Assembly: GCF_036013525.1 (NCBI RefSeq)
Contig: NZ_CP107853.1
Location: forward strand, 10,540,001-10,604,000
DNA length: 64,000 nucleotides
Direction: 5' to 3'
Source of the DNA: Nonomuraea sp. NBC_00507
GTDB taxonomy: Bacteria; Actinomycetota; Actinomycetes; Streptosporangiales; Streptosporangiaceae
In this document: positions 7,810 through 16,256 of the stretch, in pieces
How positions within the stretch are numbered: position 1 is the stretch's first letter
Layout: each line of letters opens with the position of its first letter
Notes under the pieces: model-generated
What the model saw: the letters and a program-made list of their open reading frames with translations, nothing else
Told to the model about the DNA's origin: nothing
Database searches by the model: none
Position numbers and translations under genes: made by a program

Positions 7810-8870
7810 TGCACCGCAGAGTCGCCCTGCTCTCCGCCGTCGCGCTCACCGTGGCAGGCGCCCTGGTCCCCGCGGGCGCCGCCCAGGCCAGTGCCTCGAC
7901 CGGCCTCGACCCCAGGCGGCCCGTCGGATGGTCGGGCGCCGACTCCTGGTCGGAGCGCAGGACCGTCCTGCAGTACTGGACGCCGCAGCGCATGCTGGCG
8001 GCGCAAGCGCTCGATGCGCCCGCGCCGCGACGCACCAGCCAGTGGGACGACCCGTCCCAGGGCACCCCGTGGGCGACCCGCGGCGCCGCGTCGACGACGG
8101 CCCGGCGTACTCCGTGGACCACCCAGGGCGCCGCCTGGTCGGTCCGGGGCGTGGCGGCCCAGCAGCGGACCATGGTGCCCAACAGCCCCGGGCTGCGCTG
8201 GACCGACGGGGGCGGGGTCGTGCGTACCGTCGGGCGGGTGTTCTTCACCACGGCGGAAGGCCGCAACTCCGCCTGCTCCGGCACGGCTGTGACCAGCGCC
8301 AACGAAAGCGTCGTGATCACTGCGGGGCACTGCGTGAAGCTGAACGGCGCCGCGCACCGCAACTGGGTGTTCGTCCCGGGGTTCGACAACGGCCGCCGCC
8401 CGTTCGGCACCTGGGTGGCCACCACGCTGCTGACCACCCAGCAGTGGAACGCTCGAGAGGACATCAACTTCGACGTCGCCGCGGCCGTGGTCGCGCCGCT
8501 GCAGGGGCGGACGCTGACCGACGTCGTGGGCGGGCAGGGAGTGGCGTTCAACCAGCCCAGGCGGCGGCAGATGTACTCCTTCGGCTTCCCGGCGGCGGCG
8601 CCGTTCAACGGGCAGCGGCTGATCTACTGCAGCGGGCGCGCGATCGACGACACCGTCATGACCAGCGACCTGGGGCTGCGCTGCAACATGACCGGCGGGT
8701 CCAGCGGCGGGCCCTGGTTCCAGGGTTTCGACGAGTCCACCGGGCAGGGCTGGCTGAACTCGGTCAACAGCTTCAAGTACAACTTCGCGCCGAACTTCAT
8801 GTTCGGCCCCTTCTTCGGGAACGAGGCCATGGCCGTCTACCAGGCGGCGCAGAACACCAACGCGCTGTGA
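7809..8870 (+). CDS. Secreted trypsin-like serine protease
   Basis: The 353-residue product starts with a Sec signal (MHRRVALLSAVALTVAGALVPAGAAQA) and a 100-residue linker or propeptide with Trp/Thr/Arg repeats. The S1 catalytic triad is complete: His in VITAGHCV, Asp in NFDVAAAVV and Ser in GGSSGGPW, with paired cysteines around the His and before the Ser. It is of the Streptomyces extracellular V8/trypsin-like type. The S1 pocket and so specificity are not clear. A hairpin overlapping the ribosome site suggests control of translation. Confidence 0.9.
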   Translation: MHRRVALLSAVALTVAGALVPAGAAQASASTGLDPRRPVGWSGADSWSERRTVLQYWTPQRMLAAQALDAPAPRRTSQWDDPSQGTPWATRGAASTTARRTPWTTQGAAWSVRGVAAQQRTMVPNSPGLRWTDGGGVVRTVGRVFFTTAEGRNSACSGTAVTSANESVVITAGHCVKLNGAAHRNWVFVPGFDNGRRPFGTWVATTLLTTQQWNAREDINFDVAAAVVAPLQGRTLTDVVGGQGVAFNQPRRRQMYSFGFPAAAPFNGQRLIYCSGRAIDDTVMTSDLGLRCNMTGGSSGGPWFQGFDESTGQGWLNSVNSFKYNFAPNFMFGPFFGNEAMAVYQAAQNTNAL

Positions 8871-8874
8871 GCCG

Positions 8875-9486
8875 TCATGCCCGGGGTGTCTGGCTGCGGT
8901 AGGAGTGGCCGAGCTCCGGGCCGAGCCCGAAGTAGTGGCGGAAGTTGTAGATGAGCGGGCTCCAGGCGGCCGGGTCCACGTGGTCGGTGCCGGGCACGAC
9001 GATGCGCGGGTCCGCGTGGACCTTGCCGACGACGGCCTCGGCGATGACGAACCAGCCCGCGACGCCCGGCCGTACCCGTTCGACGCGGGCCTCCAGCTGG
9101 AGCGGGCACTCGGCGACCCGCGGCGGCCGTACGGTGTCGGACGGCTCGGCCCGCAGCCCTGCCGCGCCGAACTTGTCCGGCTCGAAGCGGCAGCCGTGCG
9201 GCTTGCTCGCGGGCACCGGATGGCGGCCGGTGAGGGGCGCCAGCCGCTCGACCGCCGCCCACTGGTGCGGCGCGGGCAGGTTGATCACCACCTCGGGGCG
9301 GCGCCCGAGGTTGTACGCGGTCTGGCCCTCCGCGCCCAGCCCGAGCACGATCACCTGGCCGAGTGCCCACGCCGAGGAGATGGGGGCGAGATTGGCCGAT
9401 CCGTCGTCATTCTCGGTCGACAGGAGCACGACCGGGGTGCCGAAGTACAGGATGGCGGGCTCGATGGCCACATGGGCTGCGTTCAT
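8875..9486 (-). CDS. Flavin reductase-like FMN-binding split-barrel protein
   Basis: The 203-residue protein has the flavin_reduct fold: PVVLLSTENDDGSANLAPISSAWALG is the FMN-binding strand-loop, followed by LGAEGQTAYNL, EVVINLP and a late HVDPAAWSPLIYNFRHYFGLG segment. It probably binds FMN and acts as an NAD(P)H:flavin reductase or a small flavoenzyme. It converges on the protease 4 bases away and lies 60 bases after a flavoprotein dehydrogenase on the same strand, so the two may be one transcription unit. Confidence 0.8.
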   Translation of the reverse strand: MNAAHVAIEPAILYFGTPVVLLSTENDDGSANLAPISSAWALGQVIVLGLGAEGQTAYNLGRRPEVVINLPAPHQWAAVERLAPLTGRHPVPASKPHGCRFEPDKFGAAGLRAEPSDTVRPPRVAECPLQLEARVERVRPGVAGWFVIAEAVVGKVHADPRIVVPGTDHVDPAAWSPLIYNFRHYFGLGPELGHSYRSQTPRA

Positions 9487-9546
9487 GGACCGGAGCTTAG
9501 GAACGCGATGTTCAAGCCCCGGTCGAAAGGTCCCGGCCCGGGCGGC

Positions 9547-11199
9547 TCAGCCGGCGGCGGCGCGGCCGGCCTGGCGGCCGGAGAACAGGCAGCCCCCGAG
9601 GAACGTGCCCTCCAGCGCGTTGTACCCGTGCACGCCGCCGCCGCCGAACCCGGCCACCTCCCCCGCCGCGAACAACCCCTCGACCGGCCGCCCGTCCCGG
9701 CCCAGCGCCCGCGAGTCCAGGTCGGTCTGGATGCCGCCGAGCGTCTTACGGGTGAGCACGTGCAGCATGACGCCGATCAGCGGACCGGCGGCCGGATCGA
9801 GGAGCCGGTGCGGCGTGGCGACGCGTCCCAGCCGGTCGCCGACGTAGCGGCGCGCGTTGCGGATGCCCTGGACCTGGGCGTCCTTGCTGTACGGGTTGGC
9901 CAGCTGCAGGTCGCGTGCCACGATCTGCCTGCGGACGAGGGCCGGGTCGAGCAGCGGCGCCTTGGTCAGCTCGTTCATCCGCGCCACCAAGTCCTCCACG
10001 GTGGAGGCGACGACGAAGTCCGCGCCGTGCCGTTTGAAGGCCTCCACTGGGGCGGGCGCGCCCTTGCCGACCAGCCGCTCCTTGAGGAAGGCCCGCCGGT
10101 CCTTCCGGGTGATGTCGGGATTCTGCTCCGAACCCGACAACGCGAACTCCTTCTCGATGATCTTCTGGGTGAGTACGAACCACGAGTGGTCGTGTCCGGT
10201 GCTCCGCAGATGCCGCAGGGTGCTCATCGTGTCGTAGCCGGGCAGGCACGGGTCGGGCAGCCGCCGGCCCAGCGCGTCCAGCCACAGGGAGGAAGGGCCG
10301 GGCAGGATCCGGATGCCGTGGCCCGGCCAGATCGGGTCCCAGTTGCGGACGCCCTCGGTGTAGTGCCACATGCGGTCGCGGTTGACCAGCCGCGCCCCGG
10401 CCTGGGCGCTGATCTCCAGCATGCGCCCGTCGACGTGGGCGGGCACGCCCGTGAGCATGCTCTCCGGCGCGGGTCCGAGGCTCTCGGGCCAGTAGCGGCG
10501 TACCAGCTCGTGGTCGCCGCCGATCCCGCCGCTCGTGACGATCACGGCGGGGGCGGCGAACTCGAACTCGCCGACCGGCTCGCGGCTGGAGGTGACGCCG
10601 CGCGGCGAGTCGTCCGCGGCCAGCAGCGTCCCGCGCACGCCCTGGACGGCGCCGCCGGACACGACGAGCTCGTCGACCCGGTGGCGGTGGCGGAAGGTGA
10701 CCAGCCCCTCGTCGGCGGCCTGCCGGACCCGGTGGACGAACGGCTCCAGCACGCCCGGCCCGGTCCCCCACGCGACGTGGAAACGCGGCACGGAGTTGCC
10801 GTGCCCGTCCGCGCGCAGGCCGCCACGTTCGGCCCAGCCGACGGTGGGCAGCAGCTTGACGCCGAGGCGCTCGAGCCAGGCCCGCTTCTCCCCGGAGGCG
10901 AACTCCACGTATGCCCGCGCCCACTGGACCGCCCAGGAGTCCTCGCCGTCGAGGCGGTCGAACCCGGCGCTGCCCTGCCAGTCGTGCCAGGCCAGTTCGA
11001 AGGAGTCGCGTACGCCGAGCCGCCGCTGCTCCGGCGAGTTCACCAGGAACAGGCCGCCGAAGGACCAGTGGGCCTGGCCGCCGAGGTTGGCCGCGTTCTC
11101 CTGGTCGAGCAGGAGAACCTTCTTGCCTGCGTCGACGAGCTCACAGGTCGCCACCAACCCGGCCAGGCCGGCTCCGACGACGATGACATCAGCGTTCAT
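9547..11199 (-). CDS. FAD-binding dehydrogenase, fumarate reductase/KstD-like
   Basis: This 550-residue flavoprotein starts DVIVVGAGLAGLVATCELVDAGKKVLLLDQE, a full Rossmann FAD motif. It continues with GGQAHWSFGGLF and ends in FAAGEVAGFGGGGVHGYNALEGTFLGGCLFSG, the FAD-closing motif of the fumarate reductase/3-ketosteroid dehydrogenase family. Proteins of this length are annotated only as FAD-binding dehydrogenases. A link to the cholesterol oxidase 7 kb away is possible but not shown. The start at 11199 is the first in frame with the Rossmann fold. Confidence 0.82.
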   Translation of the reverse strand: MNADVIVVGAGLAGLVATCELVDAGKKVLLLDQENAANLGGQAHWSFGGLFLVNSPEQRRLGVRDSFELAWHDWQGSAGFDRLDGEDSWAVQWARAYVEFASGEKRAWLERLGVKLLPTVGWAERGGLRADGHGNSVPRFHVAWGTGPGVLEPFVHRVRQAADEGLVTFRHRHRVDELVVSGGAVQGVRGTLLAADDSPRGVTSSREPVGEFEFAAPAVIVTSGGIGGDHELVRRYWPESLGPAPESMLTGVPAHVDGRMLEISAQAGARLVNRDRMWHYTEGVRNWDPIWPGHGIRILPGPSSLWLDALGRRLPDPCLPGYDTMSTLRHLRSTGHDHSWFVLTQKIIEKEFALSGSEQNPDITRKDRRAFLKERLVGKGAPAPVEAFKRHGADFVVASTVEDLVARMNELTKAPLLDPALVRRQIVARDLQLANPYSKDAQVQGIRNARRYVGDRLGRVATPHRLLDPAAGPLIGVMLHVLTRKTLGGIQTDLDSRALGRDGRPVEGLFAAGEVAGFGGGGVHGYNALEGTFLGGCLFSGRQAGRAAAG

Positions 11200-11294
11200 A
11201 CAGCGGTGATCCCGTCCATGAGTGCTTTCACCCGATGGACCTGGAGACTACCGAGCGGTCACTTCAGAGTGTGCGGGCAGGCGTGCCAGATTCC

Positions 11295-12065
11295 TCAGTC
11301 CTGCAGCTGAGCGCGCAGCTTGGCCAGCACGGCGCGCAGGATGCGGGACACGTGCATCTGCGAGATGCCGAACTCGGCGGCGATCTCGGATTGGGTCATG
11401 TTGCCGTAGAAGCGCATGAGGAGGATGTTGCGCTCCCTGTCCGGCAGCGCGTCGATGAGCGGCTTGATCGCGTACGCGCCCAGCAGGTCGTCCAGCGTGT
11501 CGTCCTGCGCGGGCAGGAAGTCGCCCAGGTCGGCCGCGTCCTCCTCGCCCCCGACCGGCGCGTCCAGCGACAGCGTGTTGTACGCAGCCGACGCGTCGAG
11601 CGTGAGCAGCACGTCCTCCTGCGAGATGCCCATCTTGGCGGCCAGCTCCGCGACGGTCGGCGCGTGGCCGAGCGTCTGCGTGAGCTCGGCGGTCGCCTTG
11701 TTGAGCTCCAACCGGCGCTCCTGGAAGACACGCGGCACCCTGATGGCCCACGTACGGTCGCGGAAGTGCCGCTTGACCTCGCCCACCATCGTGATCATCG
11801 CGTAGCCGCGGAACTCGTGCCCGAGGTCCGGGTCGAAGCCGTTGATGGCCTTCATCAGTCCGACGTACGCGGCCTGGCGCAGGTCCTCCATGGGTTCGCC
11901 GCGGTGGTAGTAGCGTCGCGTGACGTCGTTGACCAGACCTGCGTACATCTCCACCAGACGCTCACGGATGCGGATCTTCTGCAGGTCCGAGGTCTCCGGC
12001 CGATTCATCTCGGCCAGCAACTGCTCGGCGGTCATCTCTTCGAACGCGATTTCCAGGACTGCCAT
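11295..12065 (-). CDS. RNA polymerase sigma factor, SigB/SigF/SigG subfamily
   Basis: The 256-residue protein has the group 3 sigma layout. Region 2 contains LVNDVTRRYYHRGEPMEDLRQAAYVGLMKAI and FRGYAMITMVGEVKRHFRDRTWAIRVPR. Region 3 is LNKATAELTQTLGHAPTVAELA and region 4 is LPDRERNILLMRFYGNMTQSEIA plus a MHVSRI helix. This is a stress or developmental sigma factor of the kind held by RsbW-type anti-sigma kinases. The ATG at 12065 has TTGGAG upstream. Its leader holds a strong intrinsic terminator, so transcription entering the gene may be attenuated. STAS, HATPase and SpoIIE partners appear elsewhere in the window. Confidence 0.9.
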   Translation of the reverse strand: MAVLEIAFEEMTAEQLLAEMNRPETSDLQKIRIRERLVEMYAGLVNDVTRRYYHRGEPMEDLRQAAYVGLMKAINGFDPDLGHEFRGYAMITMVGEVKRHFRDRTWAIRVPRVFQERRLELNKATAELTQTLGHAPTVAELAAKMGISQEDVLLTLDASAAYNTLSLDAPVGGEEDAADLGDFLPAQDDTLDDLLGAYAIKPLIDALPDRERNILLMRFYGNMTQSEIAAEFGISQMHVSRILRAVLAKLRAQLQD

Positions 12066-12105
12066 CGGATACTCCAAGAGTAAGTCTCAGGCGCCCCTGC
12101 ACACC

Positions 12106-12165
12106 AAAAAAGTCCAGGCAGAGGCACACACGCCGGTCGCGTGAGTCGAAGCCCTCTGCTGGACT
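12106..12165 (-). terminator. Intrinsic terminator inside the sigma-factor leader (attenuator)
   Basis: On the minus strand the 13-base arm AGTCCAGCAGAGG (12165-12153) pairs with CCTCTGCCTGGACT (12124-12111), with one bulged base. Six T residues (12111-12106) follow at once. It ends about 40 bases before the sigma factor start, and no minus-strand gene lies upstream, so it sits in the leader itself. Confidence 0.75.
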
Positions 12166-12204
12166 TCGGGATCAGTAATTCCCACCAAATCCCCACTTAT
12201 CGCC

Positions 12205-12234
12205 ATTCTAGATCACGAAACGATCACACTGCAA
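12205..12234 (-). promoter_or_regulatory. Candidate promoter for the sigma factor gene
   Basis: Reading the minus strand, TTGCAG (12234-12229) is followed after 18 bases by TAGAAT (12210-12205), a good housekeeping-type -10. This gives a leader of about 130 bases that includes the terminator hairpin. Confidence 0.45.
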
Positions 12235-12356
12235 GAAAACATCTCAGGGGTGGACGACCTTGCGCCTGTGGCGGACAGTGGCGGGTGGACTCTCTCACCT
12301 CACGGCGGACGCGGGCCCCCTCCGATCTCCCGCGTCCCTGACACCGAGGAGGAAGT

Positions 12357-13475
12357 ATGCCCGCGATCCACCACGCCGAGCACGTCGGGAGCCTGCTGCG
12401 GCCGCCCGAGCTGCTGCAGGCCAGGCAGGCGCGCGAAAAGGGCGAGATGAGCGGCGAGGAACTGGCCAAGCTGGAGGACGACGCGGTGCTGGCCGCGATC
12501 CGGCTCCAGCGTGAGGCCGGGATGGAGGTCTTCACCGACGGCGAGATGCGACGGGCCACCTGGATGGCGGGTCTGCTGGAGTCGCTCGGCGGGGTGGTGC
12601 CGGTCGAGGTGCCCACGGCGGCATGGTTCCGGGAGGACGGCATGCCGCCGCCCGAGGAGACCGCGTTCCAGATGGTGGCCGCGAATGCCAAGCTCACCCA
12701 GAAGGCGCATCTCACCGCCATGGAGGCCGGTTTCATGGCCCGGCACGCACCCGGCCAGTTCAAGATCACGATGATGAGTTCCTCGATGGGGAACCTCCTG
12801 TGGCGGCCGGACGTCAGCCCGGCCGTCTACCCCACGCCCGGCGACATGATGCGCGACCTCGTCTCCCTGCGGATCAAGGAGATCGAGGAGCTGCTGGGCC
12901 TGGGGGTCAACTGGATCCAGCTGGACTCCCTGAGCTACAACATGGTGTTCGACGCGGACTTCCGCGCGCGCCTGATGGGACCCGGCGCCCCCGGCCCTGA
13001 GGCGATACTCGACGCGACGGTCGCGGTGGACGCCGAGCTGGTGCGCGCGACCAAGGCCATGAACCCCGACGTCACGGTCGGGATGCACATCTGCAGGGGC
13101 AACAACCGCAGCGCGTGGATGTCCACGGGGGGCTACGAGCCGATCGCCGAGCGGCTGTTCGGCGAGGTCCCGGTGGACCGGTTCCTGCTCGAGTACGACA
13201 CCGAGCGGGCCGGCGGGTTCGAGCCGCTGCGGTTCGTGCCCCAGGGCACCACCGTCGTCCTCGGACTCGTCTCCTCCAAGGTCCCGACGCTGGAGTCGCA
13301 GGACGACCTGCGCCGCCGGATCGACGAGGCCGCCAAGTACGTGCCGCCGGACAACCTCGCGATCAGCCCGCAGTGCGGCTTCGCCTCCACGGCCAGGGGC
13401 AACCTGCTGACGGTGGACGACGAGCGGCGCAAGCTGGAATTGGTCGTCGACACGGCCCAGAGGGTGTGGGGCTGA
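12357..13475 (+). CDS. Cobalamin-independent methionine synthase-like (MetE C-terminal domain) protein
   Basis: The 372-residue protein is a single MetE_C/UROD-like TIM barrel. It starts HHAEHVGSLLRPPELL and has FTDGEMRR early, WIQLDSLSYN in the barrel and VGMHICRGNN, where His and Cys match two zinc ligands of MetE. SPQCGFAST near the end supplies the other Cys. Stand-alone proteins of this type are common in actinomycetes and are thought to move methyl or alkyl groups to or from thiols; the substrate is unknown. GAGGAGGAAGT before the ATG makes the start firm. Confidence 0.85.
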   Translation: MPAIHHAEHVGSLLRPPELLQARQAREKGEMSGEELAKLEDDAVLAAIRLQREAGMEVFTDGEMRRATWMAGLLESLGGVVPVEVPTAAWFREDGMPPPEETAFQMVAANAKLTQKAHLTAMEAGFMARHAPGQFKITMMSSSMGNLLWRPDVSPAVYPTPGDMMRDLVSLRIKEIEELLGLGVNWIQLDSLSYNMVFDADFRARLMGPGAPGPEAILDATVAVDAELVRATKAMNPDVTVGMHICRGNNRSAWMSTGGYEPIAERLFGEVPVDRFLLEYDTERAGGFEPLRFVPQGTTVVLGLVSSKVPTLESQDDLRRRIDEAAKYVPPDNLAISPQCGFASTARGNLLTVDDERRKLELVVDTAQRVWG

Positions 13476-13491
13476 GCCGCGTCCGGCGGGG

Positions 13492-13516
13492 CACTGGCCG
13501 GTTCAGCCGGTCAGTG
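13492..13516. terminator. Hairpin between convergent genes
   Basis: CACTGGCCGG pairs with CCGGTCAGTG (one G-T pair) around a TTCAG loop, a 10-bp stem. It lies between the MetE-like gene and the HTH gene and overlaps the last codons of the latter. It has no T-tract, so a bidirectional terminator is likely but not proven. Confidence 0.5.
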
Positions 13517-13843
13517 CGACTCGAGCGACTGGTCCTGGGAGAGGTCGTGCTGGGTGAACAGGTCGATGAGGAGGCGGACGGGCAGGTTGGCCTCGGTCGG
13601 GTAGCGGAAGGACTGATCGAGGTGGAGGATGTAGCGGTTGCGCCGCCCCACCCGCTCGCGCGCCACGTAGCCGGCCTCGTGCAGGTCGGTCACGATGCCC
13701 TGCACGGCGCGTTCGGTGATGCCGATGGTGGCGGCGATGTCGCGCAGCCGGACCTCGGGATCCCGGGCGATCTCCAGCAGAACCCGGGCATGGTGGGTGA
13801 GGAAGGTCCAGGAGGAAGAAGAACGATCGTGGTAACTGCTCAC
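13511..13843 (-). CDS. Winged-helix (MarR/ArsR-like) DNA-binding protein
   Basis: The 110-residue protein is one winged helix: WTFLTHHARVLLEIARDPEVRLRDIAATIGITERAVQGIVTDLHEAGYV supplies the helix-turn-helix and RERVGRRNRYILH the wing. A short acidic/hydrophobic tail follows. Small proteins of this kind are frequent in actinomycetes and usually regulate a neighbouring gene; the target here is unknown. The ATG start lies 130 bases from a divergent small gene. Confidence 0.8.
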   Translation of the reverse strand: MSSYHDRSSSSWTFLTHHARVLLEIARDPEVRLRDIAATIGITERAVQGIVTDLHEAGYVARERVGRRNRYILHLDQSFRYPTEANLPVRLLIDLFTQHDLSQDQSLESH

Positions 13844-13973
13844 CGATTCTCACGCTCCTGGCCGCAGACTAGTGTCCCCTTCGACAGCGTAGGGCCCGCG
13901 GATGTTTCCGTGCCCAAAGCCGGGTATGACCTTGTTCCGGGTGACGATCGTACCGGGCGGAAAGGAGCCCCAC

Positions 13974-14252
13974 ATGGAACAGCCGGGTATCGACAGCCGG
14001 CGGACCGCCGTGCCCACCGGGCACGTCTCCTGCACTCCGGCTCCGGCCGCCCAGCTTTTCGAGATCGCCGTGCTGGACTCCACCGGCGAGGACGGGCTGG
14101 GCCGCTGGCACACGATCGGCTGGGGCGTCGACCGGGTGCATGCTGACAGCATCGCCGAGTCGTTCGTCACCCGGCCGGTCCGCCCGTACGACGCGGCGCA
14201 GATCCGGCAGAACGGCCACCTGGTCGGCGAGCACCACCGCCCGGCCGAATAG
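13974..14252 (+). CDS. Small hypothetical protein
   Basis: The 92-residue product starts at an ATG preceded by GGAAAGGAG at ideal spacing, which makes it credible. It has no signal, membrane helix or motif that I know. The middle (LFEIAVLDSTGEDGLGRWHTIGWGVDRVHADSIAESFVT) looks like a small beta-sheet/helix fold. It converges on the STAS-domain gene with 2 bases between the stops. Confidence 0.6.
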   Translation: MEQPGIDSRRTAVPTGHVSCTPAPAAQLFEIAVLDSTGEDGLGRWHTIGWGVDRVHADSIAESFVTRPVRPYDAAQIRQNGHLVGEHHRPAE

Positions 14253-14254
14253 CC

Positions 14255-14623
14255 CTACGAGGAGGGGTTTTCCGGCTCGCCGAAGGGCCGCAGCCGCATG
14301 AGCCGCATCAGGCGGCGCATCTGGTACGGGGTGTCGCGGAGAGGCGCTCCGGCCCGCTCGGCGAAGGCCACCAGTGCCCGCACTGCCATGACGTCGGTGA
14401 AGCCGACCTGGCCGACGTCGATGACGAGCGGGTGGTCGATCCGCCGGGCCCGCTCCAGCGTGCGCAGCACCTCGGCGCTGTTGGTCCTGTCGAGTTCGCC
14501 GATGATGCGGATCAGCGCCGAGCCGGGCGTCACGGTGCAGGTCACGCGCACGAGATGATCGACGTAAAGCAACTGGCTGACGGTGGTCATGGGCTCGCCG
14601 TCCGCCTTGCTGACGCGGCGCAT
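14255..14623 (-). CDS. STAS-domain anti-anti-sigma factor
   Basis: The 122-residue protein is a STAS domain (RsbV/SpoIIAA type): VTCTVTPGSALIRIIGELDRTNSAEVLRTLERA, then PLVIDVGQVGFTDVMAVRALVAFAERAG. In classical members a Ser or Thr at the start of the GF(T/S)D-like segment is phosphorylated; here the segment is VGFTDVM, with Thr available. It should bind an RsbW-type kinase and free a SigB/SigF-type sigma factor, such as the one at 11295. The start is uncertain: GTG at 14635, ATG at 14623 or ATG at 14590 are all in frame. Confidence 0.85.
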   Translation of the reverse strand: MRRVSKADGEPMTTVSQLLYVDHLVRVTCTVTPGSALIRIIGELDRTNSAEVLRTLERARRIDHPLVIDVGQVGFTDVMAVRALVAFAERAGAPLRDTPYQMRRLMRLMRLRPFGEPENPSS

Positions 14624-14732
14624 ACGGCAGCTCACCCCTCCCTGCCCGCGACGGAAGGATTGTTCTGGCCGGACAGGTTCACCGTAACATGCGATGAGAA
14701 ATACCGGAATAGCTCTTCTATAGTTCTACGCC

Positions 14733-16070
14733 TCACTCCGCGGCTTTTGACGGCTGCGGCTCGTCGTACTCGACGGCGTAGTCGTAGTGCGAGCGATCCT
14801 TCAGCGCGAACGCCGCCACCACGCTGATCAACGCGCAGATCGCCATGTAGATCGCGATGGACAGCGAACTCTGGTAGGTCGCGTACAGCCAGACGGCGAT
14901 CAGCGGCGCCGGCCCGCCGGCCGTCACCGAGGCCAGCTGGTAGCCGAGCGAGGCGCCGCTGTAACGCAGCCGGCCGGTGAAGCTCTCGGCGATGAACGTG
15001 GCCTGCGGGCCGTATTGGATGTCGTGGATCGGCGCGGCCAGCACGATGGCCAGGAAGACCAGCGACGGAACGCGGGTGTCCAGCAGCGGCCAGTAGATGA
15101 AGGACCAGACGGCCATGGCGGCGGCGCCCACGATGTACAGGCGCCTGCGGCCCACGAGGTCGGAGATGTAACCCCAGAACGGAACCGTGAAGAGCGAGAC
15201 GATGCCCGCGACGATCACGTACGTGTAGACGTCGCTGGCCTCGAAGCCCAGCGTCTTGGTGGCGTAGGTGAGGACGAAGACGGTGAAGATGTAGAACGGC
15301 GCCTGCTGCCCGGTGCGCAGCAGCGCGCTCAGCACGATCTCCCGCCAGTTCCTGACGATGACCTCGCGCACGGGGACCCGCTCGACCTTGTTCTCCGCCA
15401 GGACCTTGGCGAAGACCGGGGTCTCCAGGATGCCGAGCCTGATGTAGAGCCCGACTCCGGCCATCACGATGCTGAGCAGGAACGGGATGCGCCAGCCCCA
15501 GTAGGGGTCGACCGGCTGGAAGGTCTGCAGCGCCAGGTAGCCGAGCACGAGACCGACGGGGACGCCGAACTGCGGCCAGCTGCCGAGGAAGCCGCGCCGC
15601 CCGCCGCGCGACTGGCCCCACTCGGTGGCGAGCAGGACGGAGCCACCCCATTCGCCGCCGACGCTGATGCCCTGCAGCAGGCGCAGGAGGGTCAGCAGGA
15701 TGCCGCCCCAGATGCCGATCTGCTCGTAGGTCGGCACCAGGCCCACGAGCGCGGTGGCGACGCCCATGGCCAGCAGCGTGATGATCAGGGTGGCCTTGCG
15801 GCCGATGCGGTCACCGTAGTGGCCGAAGATCGCCGCGCCGATCGGACGGGCGGCGAAACCGCCGAAGTAGGTGCCGAGCGCGAGCAGCAGGCCCGTGGTC
15901 GGATCGCTCGTGGGGAAGAACAGCTGCGCGAAGATGGTGCTGGCCGCGAAGCCGTACAGGAAGAAGTCATACCATTCGATCGAGGTGCCGACGGCCGAGG
16001 CGATCACCGCCCGGACCAGCTGTCGTCTCTTTTCCTGGCCAGTGGCGTCGAGCGCCCGCTCCTCTACCAT
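14733..16070 (-). CDS. MFS transporter, metabolite:H+ symporter (MHS) family
   Basis: The 445-residue, twelve-helix protein has the MHS hallmark near its N-terminus (IASAVGTSIEWYDFFLYGFAA) and the motif A loop GHYGDRIGRKATL. It also has the RLLQGISVGGEWGGSVLLATEW segment and the second-half motif GYISDLVGRRRLY. Relatives (shikimate, ketoglutarate, proline/betaine transporters) import organic acids or zwitterions with protons. The C-terminus is cytoplasmic and acidic. GAGGAGCGGTAG precedes the ATG. The substrate cannot be told from sequence, and no catabolic partner sits next to it. Confidence 0.88.
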   Translation of the reverse strand: MVEERALDATGQEKRRQLVRAVIASAVGTSIEWYDFFLYGFAASTIFAQLFFPTSDPTTGLLLALGTYFGGFAARPIGAAIFGHYGDRIGRKATLIITLLAMGVATALVGLVPTYEQIGIWGGILLTLLRLLQGISVGGEWGGSVLLATEWGQSRGGRRGFLGSWPQFGVPVGLVLGYLALQTFQPVDPYWGWRIPFLLSIVMAGVGLYIRLGILETPVFAKVLAENKVERVPVREVIVRNWREIVLSALLRTGQQAPFYIFTVFVLTYATKTLGFEASDVYTYVIVAGIVSLFTVPFWGYISDLVGRRRLYIVGAAAMAVWSFIYWPLLDTRVPSLVFLAIVLAAPIHDIQYGPQATFIAESFTGRLRYSGASLGYQLASVTAGGPAPLIAVWLYATYQSSLSIAIYMAICALISVVAAFALKDRSHYDYAVEYDEPQPSKAAE

Positions 16071-16256
16071 CTACCGCTCCTCGGTAGGCCTTGCTTTCCC
16101 GTGACGTTACCTGAAGTGGTGGTGACGGTCACGAGGCAGATTTCGCGGGAAAGGGCATGACCGGCTCGGCCGGTGCGATCGCGGCTTCCGTACGTGCTGG
16201 GTTCAGTGGTGCGTTCACGGGTAGCGGGAGGCCAACGCCGAGAGGAGGGCCGAGCG

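Noticed and set aside
11214..11240. GTCCAT ... ATGGAC inverted repeat after the sigma factor gene
   Set aside because: Only 6-base arms with a 15-base loop; likely chance.
8905..11310. Very long open frame on the plus strand opposite the flavin reductase and FAD dehydrogenase genes
   Set aside because: It is the antisense shadow of two clear enzyme genes; its translation is low-complexity Ala/Arg/Gly/Pro/Asp-rich with no motif.
12088..12207. A 39-codon ORF in the sigma-factor leader (minus strand)
   Set aside because: Its ATG lies inside the predicted -10 box, so it would not be transcribed from that promoter, and it has no ribosome site.
16122..16132. GTGAC-G-GTCAC palindrome upstream of the MHS transporter
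   Set aside because: Short and GC-rich, no second copy, so too weak to call an operator.
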